Shown: piece after piece, positions 52,224 through 62,207 of the stretch
Layout: every line of letters starts with the position of its first letter
Numbering within the stretch: the first letter of the stretch is position 1
Origin: Defluviitaleaceae bacterium
Lineage (GTDB): Bacteria > Bacillota > Clostridia > Lachnospirales > UBA5962
Direction of reading: 5' to 3'
Length of the DNA stretch: 64,000 nt
Assembly: GCA_009779915.1 (NCBI GenBank)
Contig: WRBA01000001.1
Coordinates: 99,860-163,859 of the forward strand
Notes under the pieces: generated by a model
Seen by the model: the letters and a program-made list of their open reading frames with translations, nothing else
What the model was told of the DNA's origin: nothing
Database searches by the model: none
Made by a program: the position numbers and the translations under genes

Positions 52224-54185
52224 TTAAGTTGCTTGACCGTATTTTTCCACAAACTCATTTTCAGTAATGATTGTAATACCAAGTTCTTTTGCCTTCTTAT
52301 TTTTACTTGAATTTGACCCAGTATCATTGTTAATAAGAAAAGATGTGCCGGCACTTACGGAAGAGGCTGTTTTGCCCCCAAGACTTTCAATATAATCCGA
52401 AAGCTCACCGCGGTTTTTGAAGATATTCAAGCTGCCGGTTATAACAAAAGTTTGACCGCCCAGTGAGCTGCTAATGATTGCCGCCGGTGCTTGAATATTT
52501 AATAAACCATAAGCTTCTTCCGCCAGCCGCTTGTTTTTATCGTCATTAAAATAATCAGTTACAGACTTAGCCATAACCGGACCGAAGCCGTCTATTTTAA
52601 GGAACTTCTCTTCGGGGGCATTCATAATATTTGCAAAATCGTAGTCGAAAAAAGCACAAAGGAGCTTGGCATTAGCAAGCCCTATTTGATTTATACCCAA
52701 AGCATATATAAAATTATGGAGAGTGGAATTTTTACTTTTTTCTATGGAGTTTATAAGCTTTTCCACAGATTTTTTGCCAAAGCCATCCATTTCCATAATT
52801 TCTTTTTCGCAAGTGTGAATGGAGAAAATATCCAAGTAATTTTGAATGAAACCTTTTTCCACAAACCGCTCTATAGTTGCCTCGGATAAGCCTTCAATAT
52901 TCATAGCATCCCTTGATACAAAATGGGTTAAAGCCCTCACAAGCTGTGCCTTGCAGCTTGGATTTTTGCAATATAGAAACTCAGCATCATTGCTGGTTTG
53001 TATTATGGTTTTAAAGCCGCAAACCTCGCATTTATCAGGGATTTCAAAGGTATTGCTCCTGGTAAGATTATCCGCAACCTGGGGGATTATCATATTTGCT
53101 TTGTAAACAGTTATCTCATCCAAGTCTCCAAGTTCGAGGTTTTTGACTATACTTAGATTATGGAGGCTGGCACGGTTTACAGTAGTGCCATCAAGTTCAA
53201 CAGGTTCAAATATTGCGATGGGATTTATAAGCCCTGTCCTTGAAGTGTTCCAGCTTATTGTAAGGAGTTTTGTTTGGGCGATTTCATCCTCCCATTTAAA
53301 GGCGATAGAGTCTTTAGGGAATTTTGATGTAGATCCTAAAGAACTGCTGTAGGCTATATCATCAAATGTAAGGACAAGCCCGTCAGAGGGGAGGTCGTTA
53401 TCTTTTGCGTTGTTTTTAAACCACTCCACTGCTTCTTCGATTTGAGTGTTTTCCACAATTTTATACTCTAAAGGGGTAAAACCTTGGCTTTTAGCCCAAA
53501 TAAGCGCATTTTCTTTGCTGTTTGCAATGAATGCATGGTCTGTATCGCCAAAATCAAGGCTAAAAGCATAGAAAAACACCTGCCGCTCCTTAAGTATCTT
53601 TGAATCAAGCTGCCTTACAGTGCCTGAGCATAAGTTGCGAGGGTTTTTATATTTAAGGTTATCGTCAAGGTTTTTATTAATACGCCCAAATTCACTGTAG
53701 GAGATAACCGCCTCTCCTCGTAAAATAACTGTTCCTTTAAATTCAATTTCTCTGGGCGCACCGCCAAAATGCAAGGCATTATGAGTTACATCTTCTCCGA
53801 TTTCACCATTGCCGCGAGTCAGGGCTTGGATAAATTTTCCGTTTTCATATTTCAGGACTATTGTAAGCCCGTCCAATTTCCAACCGAGAAGACCTTTTTT
53901 ATCGCCAAGAAAGGATTTAAGTGCTTCAATACTTTTAGTTTTATCTAAAGAAAGGAGCTGTTTATCATGAATGACTTTGGAAAGATTATCCACTGCCTCA
54001 AAACCAATATTTGCTGTCGGGCTGCCGGCTAAAACTATGCCGGACTCCTTTTCAAGAGCTGTAAGCTCATCATATAGCCTATCATATTCCAAATTTGACA
54101 TGATTTCATTATTGTCGATATAATAAGCTTTTGACGCTTTATTAAGAGTGTTAACAAGCCATTCCATTCTTTTCATGTTTTCCAT
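52224..54185 (-). CDS. ligA: NAD-dependent DNA ligase
   Basis: Seals nicks with NAD. The 653 residues hold the adenylation domain with the active Lys in WKLDGLT and LTRGNGEIGEDVT, an OB fold, the zinc finger (CEVCGF and CKNPSCKAQ), four helix-hairpin-helix units and a C-terminal BRCT domain (FVITGSLNIFKNRGEL). AAGGAGG precedes the ATG. The sequence around the active Lys differs from the most common LigA (usual form has Ile-Asp-Gly), so it may be a divergent or second ligase. It is followed by a small gene of unknown role. Confidence 0.93.
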   Translation of the reverse strand: MENMKRMEWLVNTLNKASKAYYIDNNEIMSNLEYDRLYDELTALEKESGIVLAGSPTANIGFEAVDNLSKVIHDKQLLSLDKTKSIEALKSFLGDKKGLLGWKLDGLTIVLKYENGKFIQALTRGNGEIGEDVTHNALHFGGAPREIEFKGTVILRGEAVISYSEFGRINKNLDDNLKYKNPRNLCSGTVRQLDSKILKERQVFFYAFSLDFGDTDHAFIANSKENALIWAKSQGFTPLEYKIVENTQIEEAVEWFKNNAKDNDLPSDGLVLTFDDIAYSSSLGSTSKFPKDSIAFKWEDEIAQTKLLTISWNTSRTGLINPIAIFEPVELDGTTVNRASLHNLSIVKNLELGDLDEITVYKANMIIPQVADNLTRSNTFEIPDKCEVCGFKTIIQTSNDAEFLYCKNPSCKAQLVRALTHFVSRDAMNIEGLSEATIERFVEKGFIQNYLDIFSIHTCEKEIMEMDGFGKKSVEKLINSIEKSKNSTLHNFIYALGINQIGLANAKLLCAFFDYDFANIMNAPEEKFLKIDGFGPVMAKSVTDYFNDDKNKRLAEEAYGLLNIQAPAAIISSSLGGQTFVITGSLNIFKNRGELSDYIESLGGKTASSVSAGTSFLINNDTGSNSSKNKKAKELGITIITENEFVEKYGQAT

Positions 54186-54237
54186 AAGAGACCTCCTTAC
54201 ATACTAATGATACACAATGTAATTAGTATAGTCAATT

Positions 54238-54292
54238 AGAACCTGTGTCAAACAAGCTTTGTAAATTCCACCCATTATTGAACACAGGCTCT
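54238..54292. repeat. Short family-A MITE (55 bp)
   Basis: Inverted ends AGAACCTGTGTCAA and TTGAACACAGGCTCT enclose only about 26 bases. It is a deleted derivative of family A and lies between the divergent ligA and transglutaminase genes. Confidence 0.7.
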
Positions 54293-54317
54293 TAATCTTA
54301 AAAAATAGGAGTAGCAA

Positions 54318-55118
54318 ATGAAAAAGAAACTGATTTTTTTACTCATACTTATATTTATATTATTTAACAGCAGGATTTCCCTTTACGGATCAGAGTTTGT
54401 TATAGATATATCCAGAGCCTCTGAGGGGGTTGTAGAAGTAAAAGGCGACCCTAAAGGCAAGCTGGTAAGGGTAACGATAGAAAAAGAGGCAACTAGAGAA
54501 AGGTATGTATATCTTCTTTCTAGTACAAATCAAAACATATTTCCTCTTCAAATGGGAGATGGACAGTATAAGATTACAGTACTTAAAAATATAGTGCGTA
54601 ATGAACTTATGAAAGTAGCGGCAAAAACAGTCTATGTATCAGGGCTTGATGAGTCAAAGTTATTTACAAGGTCGATACAGTTAATTGATTTTGCAAACAG
54701 TGAAATAGCCATACCATCGATTCATAATATGGTGGCAAAGGCAGCGACAGATGAAGAGAAAGTAAGCATAGTATACGAATATATAATAAATAATATTGAT
54801 TATGATTTTGAAATGGGTCAGGCATTGCCGTTTGATTATCACCCAATTATTGATTACACTTATGTAACTAAAAAAGGGATTTGTTATGATTATGCCTCAC
54901 TTATGGCAGGGGCTTTAAGAAGTAAGGGTATACCTGCAAAGCTGCAAAAGGGATATAGTGCTAAAATACCGGGAGAATTTCATGCCTGGAATGAAATTTA
55001 TATAGGAAAATCATGGTTTAAGGTGGACACAACCTACGACAGGCAGCTTAAATTAGCTGATTTAAGCGTAACAATGGTGAAAAATCCGGAGCTTTTCAAA
55101 GTGTTAAGGGAATTTTAA
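54318..55118 (+). CDS. Transglutaminase-like exported protein
   Basis: 266 residues with an N-terminal signal peptide (about 1-24). The C-terminal half is a transglutaminase/cysteine-protease-like domain with a triad: Cys in KGICYDYASL, His in FHAWNEI and Asp in WFKVDTTYD. Such proteins process or cross-link surface proteins and peptidoglycan. TAGGAG is upstream of the ATG. Followed by a stalk-domain protein, also exported. Confidence 0.9.
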   Translation: MKKKLIFLLILIFILFNSRISLYGSEFVIDISRASEGVVEVKGDPKGKLVRVTIEKEATRERYVYLLSSTNQNIFPLQMGDGQYKITVLKNIVRNELMKVAAKTVYVSGLDESKLFTRSIQLIDFANSEIAIPSIHNMVAKAATDEEKVSIVYEYIINNIDYDFEMGQALPFDYHPIIDYTYVTKKGICYDYASLMAGALRSKGIPAKLQKGYSAKIPGEFHAWNEIYIGKSWFKVDTTYDRQLKLADLSVTMVKNPELFKVLREF

Positions 55119-55256
55119 ATCAGATATTTTAGATTCTTAATTATTTTGTCAATATTCGAGACACGTTAAGGCTTTACAACTTATTACAGAAGTGTTATAA
55201 TTCTATTAAATGTTAGAATTTTTGTTTTGCACATACTTTAAGGAGGAATTTTAAGA

Positions 55257-56744
55257 ATGAAGAAAAACTATAGATTTATACTAGCATTTTTGTTAACTGT
55301 AGCATTTTTATCTACATCAGTTTTCTCGCTGCCGGTTATGGCCAATGATGTGAGGGTTTTCATGGACGGGGTTGAGCTTGACTATACTTATGTCCAGCCT
55401 CATATTGTTAACGATAGAACTATGGTGCCTTTGAGAGAAACGGCAGAGCATTTTGGCATGGAGTTTACTTGGAGTCCCGAACTTGCAACTATGACTTTTA
55501 CAGGTCATGGCCGGACAATAATTCATACGGTTTTTAGCGATACATTATTTATAAACGGCGAACCTATGATCTTTGACGATATGACATCAATAGTTGCCAA
55601 CGATAGGACGCTTATGCCTCTTAGGATGATTGCTTATGCTATAGGCGCAGCTGTTGACTGGGATCCATCAGGGATTGTTGATATTTGGACAGGAGGCGAC
55701 TCCGGGAATTTAGGCGGCAGCCAGCAAAATCAAAATAATGAGCAAGGTCAAGGCAACCAGACAACACCTCCTCCTGCCGGTGGTGAGGCAAGGGTAATCG
55801 AGGCGGCTGTGGCAAGGCTTAATCACGAATTTGGTGAGCCTATATTAGTTAGGGTCGAAACTACCAGAGCCACAGAGCGTGTAAGGATTACTGACTTTAG
55901 CGAAGAAAATGTTTTAGCGGAAAGCAGTGAATTTACCGAGGATTTCCAGGGCAGATACTTCAATATTTACGTAACTCCTGAAGAATCCGGCGAAATAACT
56001 TTAAGGGTTCAAGCGGGCAATGCAAGCGGATTTGCAATGAGTGCCGCTAATATAAGGGTAAATGTAGCACCGGAAGTTGGGGCTAGTAATATACAGATAT
56101 TTAATTTGAGTACTTCAAGGACGAATTTTAATCTTCAAACTAACAATAACCGTAGGGTTGAAGGTACTATCAGAACCAGCCAGGATGTAGTTCGGATTGA
56201 AGCGCAAAATGCTGCAGGAAGGCATTTAGACAGAGTAACAAGGTATGAGACATCTTTTGCCAATTTCTTAACATGGGAGTTTGAGTTTGAGGTGGATAAT
56301 ACAAACGGCACTCGTAATTACTATATTGTGGCTTTTGACGCTAACGGTAATTATGAAAGACGGGCTGTTTCTGTAACTGTTACAGGAGGCGTAGCCGGAA
56401 GCGGGTCAGGGGGAACAACGACTACTCAAACCGGTCGTATAGCAAGTGTTACTTTCCAAGGCAGCGGCAACACGGTTATTCATCAGAACAACTCTCAATA
56501 CAGATTTACGGTTACAACAGATAATACGGTAAACGGCGTTGAAGTTAGAGGGCGAGATAACAGATGGCTTGGTTCAGTCAATTTCCACAATGTTTCCGGT
56601 AACCAGAGGGTGTTTGATGTACCGTTCTCAGCGTATGAGATTGACCCTACCGAGTATTGGATTTATGTGCGCCACGGTGAAAATGATAATTGGTATGGAA
56701 GACGTGTTAGAGATTTTATATCAGGATTTACTGTAAACCCATAG
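55257..56744 (+). CDS. Copper amine oxidase N-terminal-like (stalk) domain surface protein
   Basis: 495 residues with a signal peptide cleaved near residue 29. An N-terminal copper-amine-oxidase-N-like domain (about 32-140) has the repeated pair NDRTMVPLRE and NDRTLMPLRM. A Gln/Asn/Gly linker follows. The remainder (about 180-495) is beta-rich repeats of unknown kind, and no LPXTG is seen. These are common clostridial surface proteins, probably stalk-like in the wall. AAGGAGG upstream. A T-rich terminator follows at 56775. Confidence 0.85.
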   Translation: MKKNYRFILAFLLTVAFLSTSVFSLPVMANDVRVFMDGVELDYTYVQPHIVNDRTMVPLRETAEHFGMEFTWSPELATMTFTGHGRTIIHTVFSDTLFINGEPMIFDDMTSIVANDRTLMPLRMIAYAIGAAVDWDPSGIVDIWTGGDSGNLGGSQQNQNNEQGQGNQTTPPPAGGEARVIEAAVARLNHEFGEPILVRVETTRATERVRITDFSEENVLAESSEFTEDFQGRYFNIYVTPEESGEITLRVQAGNASGFAMSAANIRVNVAPEVGASNIQIFNLSTSRTNFNLQTNNNRRVEGTIRTSQDVVRIEAQNAAGRHLDRVTRYETSFANFLTWEFEFEVDNTNGTRNYYIVAFDANGNYERRAVSVTVTGGVAGSGSGGTTTTQTGRIASVTFQGSGNTVIHQNNSQYRFTVTTDNTVNGVEVRGRDNRWLGSVNFHNVSGNQRVFDVPFSAYEIDPTEYWIYVRHGENDNWYGRRVRDFISGFTVNP

Positions 56745-56774
56745 ATAATTTGATGATTTTATGCTGATTGACTT

Positions 56775-56800
56775 AACCTCCCTACTTCGGGAGGTTTTTT
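56775..56800 (+). terminator. Intrinsic terminator after the stalk-domain gene
   Basis: AACCTCCC and GGGAGGTT form an 8-bp stem around TACTTC, followed by a run of six T. Confidence 0.9.
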
Positions 56801-56802
56801 GC

Positions 56803-56831
56803 TTGTAAATTTATTGAAGAATTGCTATACT
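56803..56831 (+). promoter_or_regulatory. Possible promoter of the rsmB cluster
   Basis: TTGTAA (56803-56808), 17 bases, TATACT (56826-56831), 150 bases before rsmB and directly after the terminator. Confidence 0.5.
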
Positions 56832-56888
56832 GTGTACAGTGGAAAAGAGCTTATTGTTAATGATAAAATGTAATGGGAAAAAGAATAT

Positions 56889-56957
56889 TATAGTGGATTC
56901 TCTACAAAATTGATGCAATTTATCAATTTTATAGAGATATGCCGTAAATCCACTATA
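56889..56957. repeat. Palindromic element in the rsmB leader
   Basis: TATAGTGGATT (56889-56899) pairs with 56947-56957, and an inner CTCTACAAAATTGAT pairs with ATCAATTTTATAGAG. It forms one long hairpin with an interior loop, a short MITE or regulatory leader. Confidence 0.6.
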
Positions 56958-56980
56958 TATTTAACTAACAGGAGTGCAAA

Positions 56981-58297
56981 ATGACAGTATTAAACGCGAG
57001 AGAAATTGCTGTTTTAACACTTTCTACAATACTTGAAGAAAGTGGTTACAATAATATTGTTTTAAATCAAAGTCTTAATAAATATAATGATATAAGCCCT
57101 ATGGATCGTGCTATGGTTACAGAGATTGTTAATGGGACTCTTAGGAATCTTATATTAATTGACCATATTATCTCACTTCATTCTAAAACTCCTGTTAAAA
57201 GACCTTATATCAGAAATTTACTTAGGATATCTGTATATCAGCTTATATTTATGGATAAAGTGCCTGACTCTGCTGTGTGTAATGAGGCGGTTCGTATTGC
57301 AAAGGCAAAAGGATTAGGTGGGCTTTCAGGATATGTGAACGGTGTCTTACGAAATGCCGCCAGAAACAAGGGAAACTGGCAGCTTCCCGATAGGGGTAAA
57401 AATTTGGCTGAATATTTGTCGGTTTTTTACTCTCATCCTAAATGGCTTATAAAGTATTGGCTTTCTTTTATGAATGAAGATAAGGTTGCGGCTCTTTGTG
57501 AGAGCAATAATATCTCACCCACTGCAATACTAAGCGTAAACACTGAAAAAATCACTGTGGAGGCGTTGGAGGCATTACTTGAGGACGAAGGTGTCAAAAC
57601 ATGGAAGCCTGGTCACAAAAATGCCATTAAAGTCAAAGGGACAGGGGATATCAGCCGCTTAGAAAGCTTTAAAAATGGATATTATCATATAATGGATATA
57701 AATGCTATGAAAGCCGTGGATTTAATAAATCCTGTGCCTGAGGATTTGCTTATTGATTTATGTGCAGCTCCCGGCGGCAAGTCTTTCTACGCTGCCAATC
57801 TTATGAGTAATAGAGGGGAAATATTGAGCCTTGACATACACGAACATAAGCTTAATCTTATTGCTGAAGGTGTCAAGCGGCTTGGCTTTAGTATAATTAA
57901 AGAAAGCTTAAATGATGCCGCTGTTTTTAATGAGAATTATGCAGATAAATGGGATAAGGTTATGTTAGATGTGCCTTGCTCAGGGCTTGGGGTACTTGCC
58001 AAAAAGCCGGATGCCCGTTATAAAAAATCAATGAAAGATATTGACTCTCTGGTAAAAATTCAGCGGGCTATGCTTTTAGCGTCTTATAGATACCCTAAAA
58101 TTGGCGGGAGGCTTTTATACTCAACATGCACCATATCGATTAAAGAAAATGAGGAAAACATCGCTTGGTTTTTAGAAAAATTTCCATACAAAATTGAAAA
58201 AGAGCTTACTATGCTTCCGGTAAGCAATGAAGGTACAGATATTGATATTGATATTGGTGACGGCTTCTACGCTGTTTCTATGATAAGGTGTGAATAA
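56981..58297 (+). CDS. rsmB: 16S rRNA (cytosine-967-C5)-methyltransferase RsmB
   Basis: 438 residues. An N-terminal NusB-like RNA-binding region (about 1-130) precedes a SAM-dependent methyltransferase (LCAAPGGKSFYAA). The catalytic Cys is in YSTCTIS and the releasing Cys in DVPCSGLG. CAGGAGTG precedes the ATG. First gene of a conserved cluster with rlmN, prpC, prkC, rsgA and thiN; its stop directly abuts rlmN. Confidence 0.96.
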   Translation: MTVLNAREIAVLTLSTILEESGYNNIVLNQSLNKYNDISPMDRAMVTEIVNGTLRNLILIDHIISLHSKTPVKRPYIRNLLRISVYQLIFMDKVPDSAVCNEAVRIAKAKGLGGLSGYVNGVLRNAARNKGNWQLPDRGKNLAEYLSVFYSHPKWLIKYWLSFMNEDKVAALCESNNISPTAILSVNTEKITVEALEALLEDEGVKTWKPGHKNAIKVKGTGDISRLESFKNGYYHIMDINAMKAVDLINPVPEDLLIDLCAAPGGKSFYAANLMSNRGEILSLDIHEHKLNLIAEGVKRLGFSIIKESLNDAAVFNENYADKWDKVMLDVPCSGLGVLAKKPDARYKKSMKDIDSLVKIQRAMLLASYRYPKIGGRLLYSTCTISIKENEENIAWFLEKFPYKIEKELTMLPVSNEGTDIDIDIGDGFYAVSMIRCE

Positions 58298-59332
58298 ATG
58301 GATATAGATATATGGTCAATGACTTTAAGGGAATTGGAAAATTTTGTAATAAGTCATAATGAAAAGAAGTATAGAGCCAAACAGATTTTTGGATGGATTC
58401 ATTCAAAATTCGCCAGGGATTTTTCTCAGATGACAAATTTGTCAGGAGATTTTCGTGCTTTTTTGGAGAAGGAATGCTCTGTTTTACCGGTGGAGATTGA
58501 AGAAAAATATGAATCTTTGGGAGATGAAGTTTATAAATACTTGTTAAGGCTACAAAAAGATACTATAATAGAGAGTGTTTTAATGAAATACTCCTTTGGC
58601 AATTCCGTTTGTGTATCAACTCAAGCGGGCTGTGCTATGGGCTGTGCCTTTTGCAGGAGCGGAGAAGGCGGGCTTTTAAGGAACTTATCAGCTTATGAAA
58701 TTTTGGCTCAAGTTTATAGGATACAGCAAGATTTAGGTGAGAGGATAAGCAATATTGTCCTTATGGGCTCAGGGGAGCCTTTGCATAATTTTGACAATGC
58801 AGTAAAGTTTGTGGAAATTATATCACATGAAGATGGGCTTAATATAGGCAAGCGTCATATAACTTTGTCAACATGCGGCATTGTGCCGGAAATATATAGA
58901 TTAGCAGATTTGAAACCGGGGATTAATCTTGCCTTGTCCCTTCACGCCCCTAACGATGAAATAAGAAAAAGATTAATGCCGGTGGCAAAGAGTTATAGTG
59001 TAGATGAAATTTTGCTGGCTTGCGATTATTACGCCAAAACAACAGGCAGACGGGTAACTTATGAATACGCTATGATTAAGGGTATAAATGACAGTAAAAA
59101 TCACGCCTATGAGCTTGGAAACAGGCTTAAGGGTCGTTTATGCCATGTTAATATTATACCGGTTAATGAAATACCGGAAAAAAACTTTATAAGACCTGAG
59201 CGTAAAGTAGTACAGGAATTTTATAGTACATTATGTAAATTTAAAATAGATGTTACAATCCGCAGGGAACTTGGCAGTAATGTTGCCGCGGCCTGCGGGC
59301 AGCTTAAATCGGAATTTATCAGTAAAAAATAG
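58298..59332 (+). CDS. rlmN: Dual-specificity 23S rRNA/tRNA (adenine-C2)-methyltransferase RlmN
   Basis: A radical-SAM enzyme methylating A2503 of 23S rRNA and A37 of some tRNAs. The 344 residues have the 4Fe-4S motif CAMGCAFC (Cys 112, 116 and 119), an N-terminal accessory domain, GEPLHNF and a C-terminal VAAACGQL with the conserved Cys. The ATG starts at the base right after the rsmB stop. Confidence 0.96.
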   Translation: MDIDIWSMTLRELENFVISHNEKKYRAKQIFGWIHSKFARDFSQMTNLSGDFRAFLEKECSVLPVEIEEKYESLGDEVYKYLLRLQKDTIIESVLMKYSFGNSVCVSTQAGCAMGCAFCRSGEGGLLRNLSAYEILAQVYRIQQDLGERISNIVLMGSGEPLHNFDNAVKFVEIISHEDGLNIGKRHITLSTCGIVPEIYRLADLKPGINLALSLHAPNDEIRKRLMPVAKSYSVDEILLACDYYAKTTGRRVTYEYAMIKGINDSKNHAYELGNRLKGRLCHVNIIPVNEIPEKNFIRPERKVVQEFYSTLCKFKIDVTIRRELGSNVAAACGQLKSEFISKK

Positions 59333-59356
59333 GAAATCTTAAGGCGGGTGATATAT

Positions 59357-60088
59357 GTGGAATTTTTAGGTTTAACGCACAAAGGTATGGTTAGAGATAA
59401 TAATGAGGATTCTTTTGCTTGTTTTCCTGACGGGCTTGGGAAGCTGCCAAATCTTGCTGTGATTGCAGACGGTATGGGCGGGCATCAGGCAGGTGAAGTG
59501 GCAAGCCGCCTTGCAATTGAATTTTTTGTGGAATATGTAAATAACTGCGATTCAAAGGAGTTAGACGATTATTTATATGTTTTAACCGAAGGGGTAGGAT
59601 ATGCCAATAATAAAGTTTTTGAAGCATCTCTTTTCGACCAGGGGCTTTTTGGTATGGGAACAACATTTACCGCTTGTGTTGCCTTTGAGGGCAGGCTTTA
59701 TATAGCTCATGTAGGGGACTCCAGGCTGTACTGCCTTAACGGAACTTCTATGAAGTTATTAACCACAGATCACACATATACTTCTGAAATGGTGAGAGCG
59801 GGGCTTATAAGCTGCGAAGAGGCACTTACACATCCCAGGCGCCACGCTTTGACAAAAGCCCTTGGTATAGACAGGAAAGTGGAAGTTGATGGGTATTTGG
59901 AAACGTTTAATGAGGGAAATTTGATACTCATGTGTTCTGACGGGCTTACGGAAATGATTAATGACGATGAAATACTCCAAATCACCAAAGATTCCAGTGG
60001 TCTTAGTGATATGGCACAGGCTTTAATATCCCGTGCTAACAATAAAGGCGGTATTGACAATATTACAGTGATTTTGGCTAAGGGTTAG
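59357..60088 (+). CDS. prpC: PP2C-type Ser/Thr protein phosphatase PrpC
   Basis: Removes phosphate from targets of the partner kinase. About 243 residues from GTG 59357, which has GCGGGTG in place. GTG 59348 lies inside that site. Metal-binding acidic residues are seen in RDNNEDSF, VIADGMGGHQAGE, VGDSRLY, CSDGLTE and NKGGIDNITVI. It precedes prkC by 12 bases, the usual stp/stk layout. Confidence 0.95.
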   Translation: MEFLGLTHKGMVRDNNEDSFACFPDGLGKLPNLAVIADGMGGHQAGEVASRLAIEFFVEYVNNCDSKELDDYLYVLTEGVGYANNKVFEASLFDQGLFGMGTTFTACVAFEGRLYIAHVGDSRLYCLNGTSMKLLTTDHTYTSEMVRAGLISCEEALTHPRRHALTKALGIDRKVEVDGYLETFNEGNLILMCSDGLTEMINDDEILQITKDSSGLSDMAQALISRANNKGGIDNITVILAKG

Positions 60089-60100
60089 GGGTGAAGATCA

Positions 60101-62191
60101 ATGAGACTTACTGAAGGCATCCTTCTAGCCGATAGATATGAAATAATTGAACTTATAGGCAGCGGCGGCATGGCTCTTGTCTATAAAGCTATAGACATTA
60201 AGCTTGGGCGGATTGTAGCTGTAAAAACTCTTAGAGAAGAGTATATTACAGATGATGAATTTCTTAAGCGCTTTGAGTCCGAAGCCCGCTCCGCGGCAAG
60301 TCTTTCTAATGCGAATATTGTAAATGTATACGATGTCGGCACTGAAGGACATATACATTTTATAGTGATGGAATATATAGATGGTGTAACTTTAAAAGAA
60401 CTTATTATAAGGCGCGCGCCTTTTGATGATGCGGAAACTTTAGGGGTTTCGATCCAAATAGCCGACGCACTCTCTCACGCCCATAAAAACGGTATAATCC
60501 ATCGCGATATTAAGCCGCAAAATATAATAGTTACCAAAGGCGGTATTATTAAAGTTACGGACTTTGGTATTGCCAGAAATGCCGATGCCCAAACCACTAC
60601 AAGCGGCGGGGCTATGGGCTCTGTCCACTATTTTTCACCTGAGCAGGCAAGAGGGCGTTTTGTGGATTTTAGAAGTGATATTTACGCTCTTGGTATAGTT
60701 ATGTTTGAAATGGCTACAGGCACCATTCCTTTTGATGGGGAATCGGCTGTTTCTGTTGCTCTTAAGCACATTAATGAGGAACTGCCCGATGTTAGAGTAA
60801 TTAATCCGGAAACATCTATTAGTGTAAATAAAATTGTAAAAAAAGCGGCAGCAAAGGCTTCCGCTCAGCGATATGATTCCGCGGATGCTATGATTTTGGA
60901 TTTAAAAAAAGCTTTGACTAATGAATCAGGGGATTTTGTTACGGGGGGGAGGATAGAACTTGCAGGTACCCGTAAAATGAGTTCTGATGAGATGGAGCGG
61001 ATAAATAGCTCCCAAGAGTATGATGAGGATTACGAGGAAGATTATGATGATGAGAATTATGAGGAAGAATATGACGATGAGCAGTCAGGATATTACGAGG
61101 ACGAAGGCGGACTTGATAAAAAAACCGAGCGAAAGATTATAATTGCGGCCATATGTACAGGTCTTGCTATAATTCTTCTTGTAACGAGTATAGGTTTTTG
61201 GATGTTTGGGGGCAGTAATGCCAACGGCAATGGCACGGACACAGTAGTGACTATGGTTTCTCTTGTTGATATGACTATTGATAATGCGGAAAGAATATTG
61301 GATAATATGGGTTTAACCCTTGGTGTTATTGAGGAAGGTTATAGTGATGACCATGCGGAAGGTATAGTAATTGAACATTTTCCCGAGGCAGGAGAAGAAA
61401 TCAGGCGGGGCAGCGAAATAGATATTATAGTGAGCCGCGGTACGGACAGGATAATGGTGCCGGATGCTACAGGACTGCTTTTAGCTGACGCTCTTGTCCT
61501 TCGTGAATTTGCTAATAATGTATTTTTTTACAGGGAGGAGCATGTTTTCGATGATGATCTTCCAAACGGGGTTGTAGTATCTCAAGATCCTGCGCCCGGA
61601 AGCTTAGCCCACAGAGGTTCCACTATAACACTTGAAATAAGTATGGGCAGAGAAATTAGGCGCGTACTTGTACCAAATCTTTTAGGGGCTACGGAAGATA
61701 TTGCTAAAAACAGATTAACTGATGCAGCCCTTAACATCGGTCATGTTGCCACGGCTCATAACGCTGATTTTCCGGCAGGGCAGGTTTTTATGCAAAATTT
61801 TGAAGGCGGCCGGGAGGTAATGGAAGGGACAGTTGTTACATTTGTTGTTTCCTTAGGTCCAAGACCTGACCAGGAAAATGAACCTGACCAGCCGGAGCAG
61901 GATAATCCGCCAACTATAATCGACCCGCCGCCGGGGCAAGGGCAAAATAACCTTGTAAGAACGGAAACAATTAATATAGGGCCGCCTTTGGCTGCATTGT
62001 CTTATGGACCGGTTCGTATACATGTAAATAGAGTTGAGGATGGAGTGGTAGAGAGGATTCATGAAGATTCGGGTCTGCTTTTGTCAAATTTTCCGATACC
62101 TTTACAGGTTTCCGGTAATCAGCCTTTTGAATTGCAAGTTTATGTCAATGGCCAGCTTGAGTCTGTGATACCTGTTGATTTAAGTCAGTGA
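60101..62191 (+). CDS. prkC: PASTA-domain Ser/Thr protein kinase PrkC
   Basis: 696 residues. Cytoplasmic kinase domain (about 10-270) with GSGGMALV, Lys42, HRDIKPQN (Asp136) and DFGIARN (Asp154). A very acidic juxtamembrane stretch lies near 307-338 (Asp, Glu and Tyr only), then one transmembrane segment (about 348-370) and three PASTA repeats outside (about 380-590). The C-terminal tail is Pro-rich and then beta-rich. It senses muropeptides and controls growth, division and spore germination in relatives. The acidic stretch is longer than in relatives I recall. Confidence 0.95.
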   Translation: MRLTEGILLADRYEIIELIGSGGMALVYKAIDIKLGRIVAVKTLREEYITDDEFLKRFESEARSAASLSNANIVNVYDVGTEGHIHFIVMEYIDGVTLKELIIRRAPFDDAETLGVSIQIADALSHAHKNGIIHRDIKPQNIIVTKGGIIKVTDFGIARNADAQTTTSGGAMGSVHYFSPEQARGRFVDFRSDIYALGIVMFEMATGTIPFDGESAVSVALKHINEELPDVRVINPETSISVNKIVKKAAAKASAQRYDSADAMILDLKKALTNESGDFVTGGRIELAGTRKMSSDEMERINSSQEYDEDYEEDYDDENYEEEYDDEQSGYYEDEGGLDKKTERKIIIAAICTGLAIILLVTSIGFWMFGGSNANGNGTDTVVTMVSLVDMTIDNAERILDNMGLTLGVIEEGYSDDHAEGIVIEHFPEAGEEIRRGSEIDIIVSRGTDRIMVPDATGLLLADALVLREFANNVFFYREEHVFDDDLPNGVVVSQDPAPGSLAHRGSTITLEISMGREIRRVLVPNLLGATEDIAKNRLTDAALNIGHVATAHNADFPAGQVFMQNFEGGREVMEGTVVTFVVSLGPRPDQENEPDQPEQDNPPTIIDPPPGQGQNNLVRTETINIGPPLAALSYGPVRIHVNRVEDGVVERIHEDSGLLLSNFPIPLQVSGNQPFELQVYVNGQLESVIPVDLSQ

Positions 62192-62207
62192 TGGAGATTT
62201 AGATAAT

